Below the pieces are notes generated by a model that ran no database searches, had not been told where the DNA came from, and saw only the letters and a list, made by a program, of their open reading frames with translations. Of a stretch of 64,000 nucleotides of DNA, positions 23,201 to 33,866 are shown piece after piece. The DNA comes from Glaciozyma antarctica PI12 (taxonomy: Eukaryota > Basidiomycota > Microbotryomycetes > Kriegeriales > Camptobasidiaceae): positions 344,675 to 408,674 of the forward strand of contig KZ627155.1 in NCBI GenBank assembly GCA_002917775.1, written 5' to 3'. A program made the translations under genes and the position numbers. Numbering within the stretch: the first letter of the stretch is position 1; each line of letters opens with the position of its first letter.

Positions 23201-24183
23201 GACGAAGTCGGCGCAGGTTGAGAGGCGGAGAAGATGCGGTCGGTGGCTGGAAGACGAGTGCCGAAGGTCCCTCGCGAGGAGAGGGAGTTGTACCCAGGGA
23301 GAGAGGGCGGAGACTTGAAGTCCTGCAGTCGCAAGCGAGTGTCAGCGTCCGCTCCAGTCTACACGGAAAGAGAAAGAGCACGCACATCTGCCACCTTCTT
23401 AACTCCCATCTCATCCACCGTTGCTCCCTGCTCGAGCTCATCGTCTAACATCCCACCCTTCTTCTCGGCTCCTCCGCTCCTCCCCAAGAACTCGCGACTC
23501 TTCGCCCACCCCTTCGTAAGCGTCTTGATCCCACCCTCACTCCCGTTCACGCTCCGACTCAGGAACGAAGGCTTCCCTCCTCGGACCTTGTCACCCGAAC
23601 TATCGACGCCCGACGCCTGCCCCCCAGCACTCGACCCGCTCCCTAATCCCGTCGAGGCGTAGTAGCTCGAGCCGCTGGCCGGTGCTCCAGTGTTGCGAGA
23701 GGCGGAGATTCCAGCTCGGGGAGGAGGGGAATGACGAGAGAGGGAGGACGGGGGCCGAGCGGGCTGGGCGAGAGTGTTTTCGTCGGCTGCGGAGCTGGCG
23801 GTGGATAGGAGGGAGGTAGCGGTGGAGGTAGGAAGGTTGGACGAGTACGGGTTGCGAGAGAGAGGGACGCTGCTGCCATCCGAGAGTTCTGCGGGCGTCC
23901 AGTCCGAGTTGAGCCAGTCTCCCGCTTCGAACTGCGGCATCTCGAGCACGCTTGGGCTGAGTGAGTTGAGGGACGTGGTGGAGGAGTTGGTGGTGGCGAA
24001 GGAGGAGGCGCGGGAGGGGGAACGGCGTGGGACGCCTGGTGTTGAGAAAGCGTTGTTGAGGACGGCGAGAGGACCTCGGGACTGCTCTGGGGAGGGAGTG
24101 CGAATCTTGCGGAAGAGGTTACCGAGGCGGGATGAGGAGGAGAGGGGCGTGGAGGCGGTTGGAGTGGACGGGAGTGCGATCAT
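20255..24183 (-). CDS. MPS1: Mps1/TTK-type dual-specificity spindle checkpoint kinase
   Basis: Kinase of the spindle assembly checkpoint and spindle-pole duplication. The first three exons are 24183-23386, 23322-22998 and 22944-21635, encoding about 800 residues of Ser/Pro/Gln-rich disordered sequence with short polyGln. The kinase starts at 21584 with [23 protein letters not shown]-type glycine loop, AIKKVDI (Lys), [14 protein letters not shown] (catalytic loop) and [16 protein letters not shown]. The activation segment [15 protein letters not shown] is distinctive of Mps1, then DVWSLGC-region and [11 protein letters not shown]. Kinase exons are short. The last two exons encode [18 protein letters not shown] and KLMMELRAA to a TGA at 20255-20257. 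The start is the first ATG of the long N-terminal frame. Identification is secure. Confidence 0.95.
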
Positions 24184-24857
24184 TGCTGCAAGTTGGGTGA
24201 TAGTCTGGCGTGGTCGTGAGGCGGGTGGTTGTGCTGCCTAATGCATGAGTTGTCGTACAGGGACGAGTGGCCCAAGTCCGGGGAGTATTTTTGAGTTAGT
24301 CCTAGTCGAGATTGAAGTGCTGAAGAGAGAAGGAGAGAAGAGAAAAACAAACGACGAGCGCGAAGTCGTTTGGGCCGAGTCAGTCACGAGATTTTGAGGG
24401 GCAGCGACTCTCTTCGCTCTCTCTTCAGACGTTCTTCAGGGCAGCATGGGTTTGTTCTTGTAAAGGCAGCTGAACGGGCTGCCTTCAAGCTGGCGAAGAT
24501 GGAGGTCTGTCGCGAAAGGACGGGACTCTCGAAATCGGACCTCGCTCTCGCATGGTATGCTGCCCATTCAAAGCTCCAACAAGCAGACTGAGCAGTGAAT
24601 GGTGACATGGTGATCGTTCTTCTTTGCAGAGGTGGCCATCCGCTGGGAGTTAACGAACGAGCGTTGAGCCCGAGCCGCGAGGACATCGCCGGCGAGCCTC
24701 AACGGCCTGCGCGATTGGTGTCCTAGGACCTCGCCTCAAGCAACGTAGGCTGAACGAGGCTCAAGAACCGTATCGAACAGCCAGGAGCAAGCTGCAAAGA
24801 ATCTCATCAGCTCCGTTCATCGCTCTCAGCAGCTCCCGCCGACTCACCTCGTCTCGC
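24184..24857. other. Intergenic region between mtIF3 3' end and MPS1 start
   Basis: About 670 nt holding the MPS1 promoter and the mtIF3 3' end. A 73-codon open frame at 24370-24591 (+) has no resemblance or splice context and is not called. Confidence 0.5.
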
Positions 24858-25526
24858 TCACACCCGATTAAACTCCAACAGCACCTGCCCACCCTTGTTC
24901 TCCGGCTCCTTCCTGAGCTTCCCAAACCCCTCGAGCGCCGCCTGAACCCCATGCATAACCTCGTCCTTCCTCTTCCCATCCACCCCGTCGGACCCCTTCT
25001 TGTTCGTCACCACCACAACCACCCGATGCCCCTTCTCCAGCAGCTCCTTCGCCTTCGCCAACTTGTGCGAAAGATCATGCGCCGTCACGCCCCACGTCAA
25101 ATGAACCTCCTTCGGCGGTCCCGCGACATTCTTAACGGGCGTCCCCGCCGCGGGCGGAGCAGCGTCCTTTGCCTTCTTCGATTGAGCCTTGGCGTACTGC
25201 GCCTTCTTGTCGAGGATCTTGCAGATCGGTGGATCATGAGAAGGGTCGACGAGGAGGATGGAGAAGCGGGTTCGGTCGAGCGCGATGAGGAGGTCCGAGA
25301 GGGAGGTGGGAGGAGTAAGAGAGGAGGAGGCGGGGTCCACGAGGGTGATGAGGGGGTGGGGGATGTCTTCGTCGGTTAGCTGGGTCGAGCGGGAGAGTGG
25401 CCGCTTGGAGGGGGCGGAGGCGAGGCGGAGGAGGAGAGGAGTGGGGGGGAGGATGAGGGCAGGACGAGAGCTGGCGCGGGCGAGGAGGGAGGTGCGGCGC
25501 AGATGAGGTAGGATTCTGGTGATCAT
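24858..25526 (-). CDS. Mitochondrial translation initiation factor IF-3
   Basis: Single exon of 223 codons. The N-terminus (MITRILPHLRRTSLLARASS) is a strong mitochondrial presequence. The IF3-N-like part reads LTDEDIPHPLITLVD, FSILLVDPSHDPPICKILD and KKAQYAKAQSKK. The IF3-C part reads KEVHLTWGVTAHDLSHKLAK, KELLEKGHRVVVVV and GQVLLEFNRV. This order and length match fungal mitochondrial IF3 (Aim23/mIF3 type), which prevents subunit reassociation and aids start selection on mitoribosomes. One of few intronless genes here. Confidence 0.88.
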   Translation of the reverse strand: MITRILPHLRRTSLLARASSRPALILPPTPLLLRLASAPSKRPLSRSTQLTDEDIPHPLITLVDPASSSLTPPTSLSDLLIALDRTRFSILLVDPSHDPPICKILDKKAQYAKAQSKKAKDAAPPAAGTPVKNVAGPPKEVHLTWGVTAHDLSHKLAKAKELLEKGHRVVVVVTNKKGSDGVDGKRKDEVMHGVQAALEGFGKLRKEPENKGGQVLLEFNRV

Positions 25527-26048
25527 GGCAGGCGGTTTGAGAACTGAGAGAGTCGCGGGGTGGTGGAAGAAGAACAACCTCCTCAACCTCGAGACGTCGA
25601 GGTCCCTTGCCCTCCACCAAACCCCTCCCTTCGCACACTCCATACTGCTTGCTGCGCGTGTGCCTTCACGAAGCGTGAGCGTCGCGCTTTCCCGTCGAGC
25701 GACACTGCTCATCCTGCCTCGATTCTCGAAGCAGCTCAATCCCCATGGACAACCTCGAGGCTCTTCGTAACGACAATGCTCGAGAAGAACAGATTGAGGG
25801 TGGACACTCGAGGAGTTGATTGCTGTGTTTTGCTGCTCTTTCGAACGGCGCAGGAACGAGGCGAAGAGCTGCTGCGCGTGAGAGGCGTGGTCTGCTCTTC
25901 CGCTTTGCAGGCATCGCGAGCTACAGTTTCTGCGTTCTTTCCCGCGAAGCGCGCCGTCTTTGACGTGTCGCACCGAGTCACATCTCTCTCTCTCCCGTCG
26001 GCTCTCTCGCGAAGAAGCTGCTCGAGCTTCTCCCATCTCGTTCCAAGC
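25527..26048. other. Intergenic region between mtIF3 start and family copy B
   Basis: About 520 nt with the mtIF3 promoter. Open frames on both strands run through it from neighbouring sequence without family sense. Nothing else is supported. Confidence 0.5.
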
Positions 26049-27420
26049 TCAGCAGCCTCCATACTCGCAAATCGACGTCTGCACGAGCGTCCACTTCGGT
26101 CGAACCACCATATCCCCCTTCGCCTCCTTCGCGAGCGCGCCCTCGCCTTCCGCCCCGCTCTCAACCCTCCCTCGAAGCCCCTCCTCCTTCTCCCTCCCTC
26201 GCACCGCTTTCTCCGCCGCACGAGACTTCTCCTCGACATCCTTCCTGGTCCAACGCCTCGCAGTTCCTCCCTCAACCTTCGCAATCCTAAGCTCGAGATC
26301 CTGCACGAGGCGCCGAAACTTGCGGTCGTCGTCGTCGCTCGTTTGGAAGTAGGAACGGTCGAAATAGGTCGCTGTCTGGAGGTCCGGCTCATCATAGGGA
26401 ATTTCGTGGTATCTCGAAGCCGTCTCGCGGGACGCGCAAAATGCCGTCTCGGCAGCATTCTGGATTGCGACGGGGAACGAGAAGATAGATGATAGAGGTG
26501 AGTCGGGTGGCTCCTGGATGTTGAAGTACTAAATACTGGATAGAGTAAATAGTAAATCCGTAATAAAATAGAAGTTCAGGAAACAAGTTAAACTTGAAGA
26601 GACGTGGTAAATGTGGATGATAGGCGGTGGCTCGAGACGCCAAGTGAGGGGGACGAACCGATAGACCACGGCAGGTACACCACGAATCATGCATGAGCTA
26701 GTTGGCAGAGCGCCCGTTTCTCGTCGTGGAAGATGTTGAAGCTCCCGTTCCACTCGACGTGGAAGCAGAGGTCGCAATCCCACAGCTCGTCGTGCTCCTT
26801 CCACTTCGCCTCACTCCACTCTCCTTTGATCCAATATTCCTCCTCCCCAATTTCTTCATCACCGAACTTTTCCCAATGCATCTCATTGAGGAAATAAGAC
26901 GGCTCGGTAGCGATGTACGAGTGGCGGAGGTGGTCGCGAATGAGGAAGAGGAGCTCAGTTGGAAGGGTGGCGAGGGAAGTGGTGGAGAGGTGACAGTCTT
27001 CGGAGGAGCACGAGACCGGAGCGCCAATCGTGCACGCCGCTTCCTGATGAGGAGGAGGTCGAGGACGGTCGCGTTCTTCGTGAACTTGGCGAGAGCTCTT
27101 GCGCCGCGAATGAGGTCGTGCGCGTTCACGACGATGCCGTAGAGGAGGAAGGCGGAGCTGCTCACTGGTAAGATCGGGTGTTAGCAAGCTTGCAGGTGGG
27201 CCGGCGTACCGTCTACTTACTGGCTGGAAGGTCGTGAGGGGTGGGAGTGGAGGACGCGCGAAGGAGCTCTGAGGGCACAGCTGTGGGGAGGGGAGGTCAG
27301 CTCTTTGTGTGCGCGCTTAGGGAGACCACGTACTCGAGCTAATGTAAGCTATCTCCACAGGGAGGGAAAGCAGCGAGAGCAGGACGTGGCAGGAGGAGAA
27401 GAGGTGAGCTCCGAGCTGAC
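26049..27420 (-). pseudogene. F-box-like repeat-family gene, copy B (probably damaged)
   Basis: The only copy without Ns, hence the template for the family. From its 5' end: a Leu-rich exon (HVLLSLLSLPVEIAYIS, near 27400-27340); an exon AVPSELLRASSTP (near 27285); an exon LLYGIVVNAHDLIRGARALA with NATVLDLLLIRKRR; and the F-box-like exon SLATLPTELLFLIRDHLRHS, HDELWDCDLCFHVEWNG. Then comes an AT-rich stretch and a last exon (LQTATYFDRSYFQTS, FRRLVQDLELRIAKVEG, RRWTRKDVEEKSRAAE) to a TGA at 26049. Compared with copy A, the beginning of the last exon (about 26440-26530) carries an AT-rich segment and a one-base frame change, so this copy looks inactive unless those are sequence errors. The 162 nt at 26657-26818 appear identical to copy A. 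Confidence 0.5.
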
Positions 27421-27552
27421 TGCTTTGGCCTCCGGCAACGTCCTCTCTCCCTCAGCCAACAACGAACCAGCTGCACTTCACCGACAGAGCTCGACGAGTA
27501 CCACCGTAACCTCAAGCCAGCAGCCGAACGGGTTGCGCCTGTTCCTAGCGCC

Positions 27553-30029
27553 ATGGTCTCAGTCATCCCCGACGTCTCTCTCCTCCTCCAGGACCTCCTC
27601 TCGCCGCCTTCCACCCCACTCGCCTCCACCACCCCAGCTCTGATCGCTTACCACCTCTCGACCATCTCCCTCGCCTCTCCCACTCTTCTCAGCACCCTCC
27701 TCCGGTACCTCTCCGTCTCCCCCTCCCTCTGGCGAGGCCAGGCGTCCTTGACCCACGCCGGCGACTGGGCTGCTCTCAACTGGCCTCGCGCGCAAGAGGT
27801 CTACGAGGTGGTGCGGAACGGTGTCCTCTACCGCGCGGGGGAGATTACGAAGGAGCTCGGGACGGGCTGGCGCGCTCGGAGACGCTACGCGGCGTTCGTG
27901 CACGCCTATTTCGAGGGAGTGAACGCGGAGGAGGAGTGCCACCCGACGATTCGGTTACTGCTGGCGAACGCAGCGCTGGCGGGACTTCAGGTCATCAAGG
28001 CGCGCAAGGACAAGCTGTATGTCGGCGGGAGCGGCCTGATGGGGAGAGCGGAGAAGGAGGTGCTGCACGCTTGGGGTGGGTACTTTGCAGGGACGCCCGA
28101 GTCGCGAGTTGGAGAGTGGACAGGGAGCGGAAAAGGTGAGTTTGAACTCATCGTACATCGTGCGTCTGGTTGTTCGCAGGGTCGCAGACCGAGGTGCTGA
28201 TGTTCCCTCGCTTCGTGCAGATGGCGAAGACGTCCTCCCCGCCTGGCTCGCTTCCCAAACCCTTCCCATGTTTCCCGTCGATGCGCTCTCCACTGGACCT
28301 CTTCCTGTACGTTCACTCCAGCTTATTCCGATCCTCAAGCTGACCCCTTCGCAGCCTCTCCTCTCCCTCCTCTCCTACGCCTTCTCCTCGTCCTTCTCCT
28401 ACGGCCAACTCTTCTCCCATCTTTCCTCCGACCTCTCTACCACGCCCGAAGGGAAGATCCACTGGAACGTCCCCTCCCCCTCGCACACCGTCCTCACGAA
28501 CCTCAGCACCTCCCCCCTCTTCCTCGCCCTCGGCCCGCTCTCTCGCTCCATCGGTCGCTGCATCGAAGCCTGCGGCGAGAACGGCTCCCCGGACTCTATC
28601 ACCACTGTACGAAGTTGCATGGATGGAGCTGAACGCGTCGTAGGGCGAGTGAAGAAGGGTTGGGAGGCGGCAAAGTGGAGCGATGCGAAGGAGGACGACC
28701 TGGACGAGGAGACGCGCGGGATCACTCTTCCCTGGGCAGCGCTCAAGAGCCTTCTTTTCGCCCTCACGCTCGTGCAGTCGTCGCTGCTTACGCTCCTGAC
28801 GCCGAAGCACAGTGCGAAGCCGACGAGGCTGCAGCTTCTCCTTGCGGGGCAGGCGTTGCGGAATTTGGGAGCGACGTACTATATTACGCTGGAGTTTGGG
28901 ACGGAGGGATTCGGAGCTTGGAAAGGCGTCTGGAGCGGGTTGCTGGAGGTGCTCAGTCACGATGATGAGGGGCTCGAGGGGCTGATGCGGCAGTTGGAGC
29001 CGAGGGAGATTGGTGAGCAGGCGCTCTCGGAGCGTTGGCTGTTGCGCTTGCTGACGGCTTCTTTGCGAGCAGGGAAGATGCACGATCGAGCAGTGGAAAG
29101 GAGCGTGGCGATGTTCTACCTCAACGTCGCCGAGCAGCTCATGAAGCCTCTCAAGACGGAGTACGTTGAGGGCGCTGTTCTGCGTTGCTGCCATCCGTGG
29201 GTCGGGCTCTCAGCTCGTCTCCAGACGTACTTAGACCACCTCCCCTCGCAGATATCTCGAGGACCCCAAGTACCGCCACACATTCGAGTCAGCACATTCC
29301 GTCCTCCTCGCCATCTTTGCCAGCGAGAAAGGCTGTGCGAACGAGCTCGCTCCGTGGTACACCAAGCTCCTGCTTCAGGTCCGCCACTACATCCTTCCTT
29401 CTCTCTCACTTCGCTGACGATCTTTCCAGGCCTACCCCGACCTAATGAGCGCCTCGCAACTTCGCCTCGCCTTTACCACCATGATCCGCTGCGTCTCCAA
29501 CTCGGACGACGCGCTCGCGTGGTACTGCATCCTCCAACTCATCTCCGCCATCTCCGCCGTCCCCCTCTCTCCTCCCACCACCACCACCACTCCTTCCCCC
29601 CCTCCCGTCTCGATCCTCACCCCGCCACACGAAGCAGACCCAAGCGTTCCTCGCGATTTCGACGACGACGACCCTACGACTCGGCTCGACGAAGCCTCCT
29701 CCCTCTCCCCTCTCGAATCCACCGCGCTCCAACTCCGCCGCGGCCATCTCCTCCTCACCCTCATCGACCAAACCACCTCGGTCAATCTCATCCTCCTCCG
29801 TAGCCTGCTGGCGCAGATCTGGGGATTCGTCAAGGAGGAGGGGAGCGAGGAGGAGAACAAGGTGCTGGGAGAGGTGATGAGTGCTGAGAGGGGAGCGGTG
29901 GGGGAGGAGAGTGGTAAGGAGGCGCTGGTGAAGATCGTGTTTAATACGCTGGGAGAGGGGCTGGATGCGACGAAGAGGGAGGAGGGAGTGCGGTGGTGGA
30001 TGGAACATGGGCAGGAGCTGAATGGGTAA
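27553..30029 (+). CDS. Peroxin-8-like protein (tentative)
   Basis: Six exons: 27553-28135, 28221-28306, 28355-29012, 29073-29160, 29252-29378 and 29430-30029, summing to exactly 714 codons. The protein is helical throughout without clear membrane spans. The N-part reads SPTLLSTLLRYLSVSPSLWRG. The C-part reads YRHTFESAHSVLLAIFASEK, then APWYTKLLLQAYPDLMSASQ, LRLAFTTMIRCVSNSDDALAW and YCILQLI. This resembles the Pex8 family (intraperoxisomal import factor) as I remember it, but the usual C-terminal peroxisomal targeting tripeptide is missing: the protein ends QELNG. A donor at the stop (GGGTAA, reading GG|GTAATA) could instead splice to an exon ending near 30158, which gives no SKL either. Function is a moderate-confidence inference. 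Confidence 0.6.
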
Positions 30030-30334
30030 TACAAGCTGTTGACCTGCCTTCTCGTTACCTGGTGCAGCTGCACGCTGTCGTTGTGGCGCACTCTCGGAAA
30101 AGGCGATGGTGTTGAGGACGCAGAGCCGACACAGAGGGCGAAGGAGATCCGCGGATGATCGAACGTCTGCCTCTTCCCTTCCTCTCGTGAATCAGAAAGA
30201 CCAGCGCAGCATCGTCAAGGAACGTACTCCGCCAAAGGTTCCATTGCATTCTCGCCTGCAGGATCCGCCACCGTTCCCTCCTACGCTTCCTCCTCTCCTC
30301 GCTTCAGATCCGCCAACCATCCTTCGATCCTTCC
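30030..30334. other. Short intergenic region between convergent genes
   Basis: About 300 nt between the peroxin-like stop and the hydrolase stop. It may include an alternative last exon of the former (about 30067-30158). Nothing else supported. Confidence 0.4.
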
Positions 30335-31740
30335 CTACACCCTCTCCCTCACGCACTCGTTCCAAAACGCCAGGATCAGCACATCGTGTGGCGCGTCCCT
30401 CGTCTTCTCCACCTCCGTCGGCACCCCATCCCTCTTCAACCCCTCGACAAGCTTCTCAATCTCCGTCTCGAGCCGTTCCGCATCGCCAAACTGCACGAAC
30501 GTTCGCGGGAAGTTGATGAAGGACCCGTGTATGGAGACAGGGCTGGTGGGGGAGATGAACGGCAAGTCGACGAAGGAGCGGGGATGATGCCCGAGGAGAG
30601 TTCGTACGAGGAGAGAGCGCGATGTGGGCACGTCGGCGAGGTAGTCCGTTTGAGCGTGGGGGCGGGGTATGAGAGCGGAGCGAGTGTGAGGGAAGCAGTG
30701 GGCTGCGAGATGGGTCAGGACGGAAGATGCGTCGCGAGGGAGTCGAGCTCGCATGGGTCGCACCAGGGCTGGAAGGACACAGGTCAGGCGAGCTCAAGCC
30801 AGAAAGATGCAAGAAGGACGTAGCGATAGCAAATTATCCCGCCAGGCTTCTCCAACCTCTGCGCGTCTCGAATCCATCGCGCCAACGCCAACGCCAAGTT
30901 GCCGCCTGCGGAGTCGCCGATTAAGATGATTCGAGATGCTGGAACTTTTTTTGACGAGAAGGAGATGCGAATATACGCTCGCTGCGTCGAGGAGAGCGGA
31001 GGGGAAAGGGCTTGGGAGAAGGCGGTATTCGACGGCTGCGAGACGAGGTCGTTAGGCGATGAGGAGGCTGCAACGTCGAATCCCTACCTCGAATCGACTC
31101 GAAAAGTTTACTCTTGAGAGCATCAAGCGTATCAGCATCACAGTCTCGGACGCGAGGAAGCAGGCTCTCACCCGAATCAGCCGCCGAGGAATCTCTGCTC
31201 GAGCCAGACCCGTCAGCTCCCTGCTCTCCAAGCTGTTGCAGCAGCGCGCACTCGAGATCTGGCTCTGCTCGTGCGCAGAGAAGTGCGTATACCCTCCGCC
31301 GTGCAGGTACAGTCCGACGAATCGCCCTCGTCTGCCCTCCTTCCCCGCCTCGTCCTCCGCCCTCCTCTCCCAAACGTACGTCCCAACCCTCTCCATCGGC
31401 TCCACGCTAGCATCCTTTACCACCCAGTCCTAAGCTCCTCCTTTAATCCCGTGACCCACTCGAAGCGCGTCTCCTTGAGCTCCCCGTTCGGCGCCTTGCG
31501 CGGATCCCGCGTTCCGTGTTCGACGCCTGCTTCGTCCACAATACTGCTCACACGCCTGGTGAAGTCGATGAGAAGGGCTTCGGCTAAGGACCAGCTGGGA
31601 CGAGGGCGGAGGTTGATGCTGTGCCGAATCGCCCAGACGGGGAGAGCCAGGAGCGTGGTGGCGACGCGCTGAGTGCAGTACGCCCAGCGGAGGACTCGTG
31701 GTGTTGCGTAGGGCGGCGGTCGAGCTGGGTCGTCGTCCAT
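30335..31740 (-). CDS. HSL-type alpha/beta hydrolase, apparently frame-broken
   Basis: An esterase/lipase of the hormone-sensitive-lipase group. From MDDDPARPPPYATPRVLRWA the N-part leads to VGLYLHGGGYTHFSAHEQ, whose HGGG is the oxyanion-hole motif. Then comes AVEYRLLPSPFPSALLDA, the nucleophile elbow IILIGDSAGGNLALALARW (Ser of GDSAG), PWCDPCEL, VQFGDAERLETEIEKLV and DAPHDVLILAFW, the last containing the acid/His end of the triad. At least three one-base frame changes are needed to read it through: near 31430, at the A7/T7 run near 30950, and near 30720. Either the gene is inactive in this strain or the consensus is poor here. It is head-to-head with the DUF2156 gene, which is broken too. 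Substrate unknown. Confidence 0.75.
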
Positions 31741-31912
31741 TCACTGCTGGGACAAGGTTCTTCGAGAGCGCGGCGAGAACGGAGCCACCTGAACCTCCTG
31801 CAGAGGGAACGCTGTCAGCCCTCCCGAAGTCCTCGGGATTCCTTTCGCATGTAATTTTGTGAGATTTCTCCTCTGTCTCTACCACATCGCGTCGCCACAC
31901 CACCTCGACGAG
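31741..31912. promoter_or_regulatory. Divergent promoter between hydrolase and DUF2156 gene
   Basis: 172 nt between two divergent start codons, so regulatory sequence is shared. No specific sites recognised. Confidence 0.5.
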
Positions 31913-33491
31913 ATGGACGCGCGGAGTCCAGCGAACCAGCGCTCCCCGGCCTCCGACTCGTCCTCGTCGTTTGCGCTTTCGCCAACGACCTCGCCTCAAG
32001 TCGGCGTCCCCATCTCCTCCGCCACTCAACTGAGCTCTCCTCCGACCTCTCTCGACCTGTCCCGCGTCGAAACCAACTCTCCAGCCGCCGTACCACCTTC
32101 CAAATCCGACCTCCCACCTCTCATCGCCGAATACGGCTCGTCAGCCACGACCGTCTGGCTCGAGGACCGCTACCACATCTGGCGCTCTCCGGACTCCTCC
32201 TCTGAATCTGCCTGGTAATTCAGGGTTATCTCTCAGCAGGCCGGTACTTTATGGCGTGGGGCTCGCCGCTCTGCAAGGCGTCGCTTCGCAGGACGACCGC
32301 GGAAGAATTTGTGAGGTTCTGCAAGGAGAAGCGGAAGAGGCCGGTGTGGATGTGTATCGAGGGATAGCTGGAAGCGGTTTTGGCGGAGGGGATTGGCGGG
32401 CGCGAGTGGTCGACGCTGATGTGCATTCAGGAGAACCTCGTTCGGTACGCTCGTGACTTCTCACCTCGCTGTGCGAGACTAACGTGGAAGATTCAGGCCC
32501 GAAAAGGTTGACTTCAAGAACAAGGATCTTGCACACAACGTGAGCTGTTTGGGTGGGGGATGATGAGGCACAGCTGACGACGGCGAAACAGCTGCGAAGG
32601 GCGACGGCCGCAGGAGTCAAGGTTCTCGAGCTCAAGCTGCACCCACCGAGCTGGCTGCCGAGGAAGCATATTCGCGAGGAAGTTGAGCGAGGGCTGGAGC
32701 GCTGGAAGAAGGGCAGGACGTCGGACCAGCAGGTCGCCTCGGTGTGTTCTCGTCCTCGTTTTTCTTTTCGAGGAACATCGACTGATGGACAATGCAGGCT
32801 TCGCTTCATCCTTGGATTGATGCGCATCATCGCCGATACTGGCTTGCGAGGGTGGAAGACAAGGTGCGCCGAGTTCTCGCTCCCTCGCTTGCTTTTCTTC
32901 GCCAACACGCACGTTTCTTCGCTAGATCGTCGGTATCTGCATCCTCACGCCGCTCCGAAACGACTCGTACGCCGTCAAGAACGCCATCTCGTTTCCCGAA
33001 GCACCGAAAGGAACGTCGGAACAGCTCCTCGGAGAAGTGCTCGACCAGATGAGGCTCGAGGAACGCAACACGATCTCGTTTGGCGCATCGGCTTCTCCCG
33101 ATATCACCCCAATTCACAACCTGGGCGGATGGAAGATTAAGCTTCTTCGCAAGGCTTACCGTGCGTTCCTTTTCGTACTCGTCGCCGTCGTCGCAAGGCT
33201 GATCGAAATGGTTTCGCGCAGGACGTGTCGTCAAGAAGCATGGCCTGGCTCACCGAGGAACCTTTCGAGTGAGCCTATTGTCATTCCGCTCATCTGCTTG
33301 TGCCAGCAACTGACTTCAGATCGTTTCGCAGGCCAAGCTCGGCACCGAGAACGCGCCGCTGTACATCGCGTGCGCTTTCTCTCCTCCCCGGAGCGCTCAG
33401 CTGATGAATCATCTCTCATGCCAGCTACCCTCGCAACGGCTTCGGAATCGACGGGCTCTTCTCGTTGATGAGGAAGCTGCGTGCAGATTAG
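31913..33491 (+). CDS. DUF2156 (LPG synthase C-domain-like) protein, free-standing
   Basis: From MDARSPANQRSPASDSSS a disordered lead of about 60 residues is followed by the GNAT-like DUF2156 fold: GYLSAGRYFMAWGSPLCKAS, EEFVRFCKEKRKRPVWMC, STLMCIQENLVRPEKVDF, NKDLAHNLRRATAAGVKV, WKIKLLRKAYRRVVKKHG and a C-terminus NAPLYIAYPRNGFGIDGLFS then LMRKLRAD. The family includes bacterial MprF-type aminoacyl-tRNA lipid transferases and fungal tRNA-dependent sterol aminoacylating enzymes. No aminoacyl-tRNA synthetase domain is attached. About seven exons; exon 1 is 31913-32444. Two defects appear in exon 1: one missing base near 32214-32217 (AW then IQGYL) and an in-frame TAG at 32365-32367 where a Glu codon would fit (CIEG*LEAVL). 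Confidence 0.75.
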
Positions 33492-33866
33492 TTGCTTCGC
33501 TCGACCTCGTTCATCAGTTCCTGCCGTACCCTCCTCCTCCTCTAATTCGTTTTTTGTTGAGATACTGTGCCAATCTTACCCTCAGTACATTCGTTCGTCC
33601 AGAGTCTCTCCGCTTTTCCAGATCAGCACTCGAAACGCGGGGAGACGGGGATTCCGCCGTGCTGCTCCTTTTCGCGGCCGGCGAGCTCTTTGCCTTCCAC
33701 CCGATTCCCTCCCACCACCGTCAAGCTGGCCTTCTCCCTCGACGTCGACCTCAGCGAAGCCGACCTCTTCGCGGGCGCCACGCGGACGACCTCGAAAGAG
33801 TCGACCTCTTCAACGGCGACCGCTTCGACCTCCTCCTCCAGCATCTTCAGCCGGCTCGCTTCGAAG

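Noticed and set aside
24370-24591. 73-codon frame upstream of MPS1 starting MGRVSHEILRG
   Set aside because: No resemblance, no neighbours in frame, and it sits in a promoter region.
26680-26760. tRNA-like A-box (GAGCTAGTTGGCAGAGCGC) on the plus strand within family copy B (also, reversed, in copy A)
   Set aside because: No T-arm/B-box (GTTCGA-type) at the right distance and no acceptor-stem pairing; the stretch is explained as the end of the F-box-like exon, antisense.
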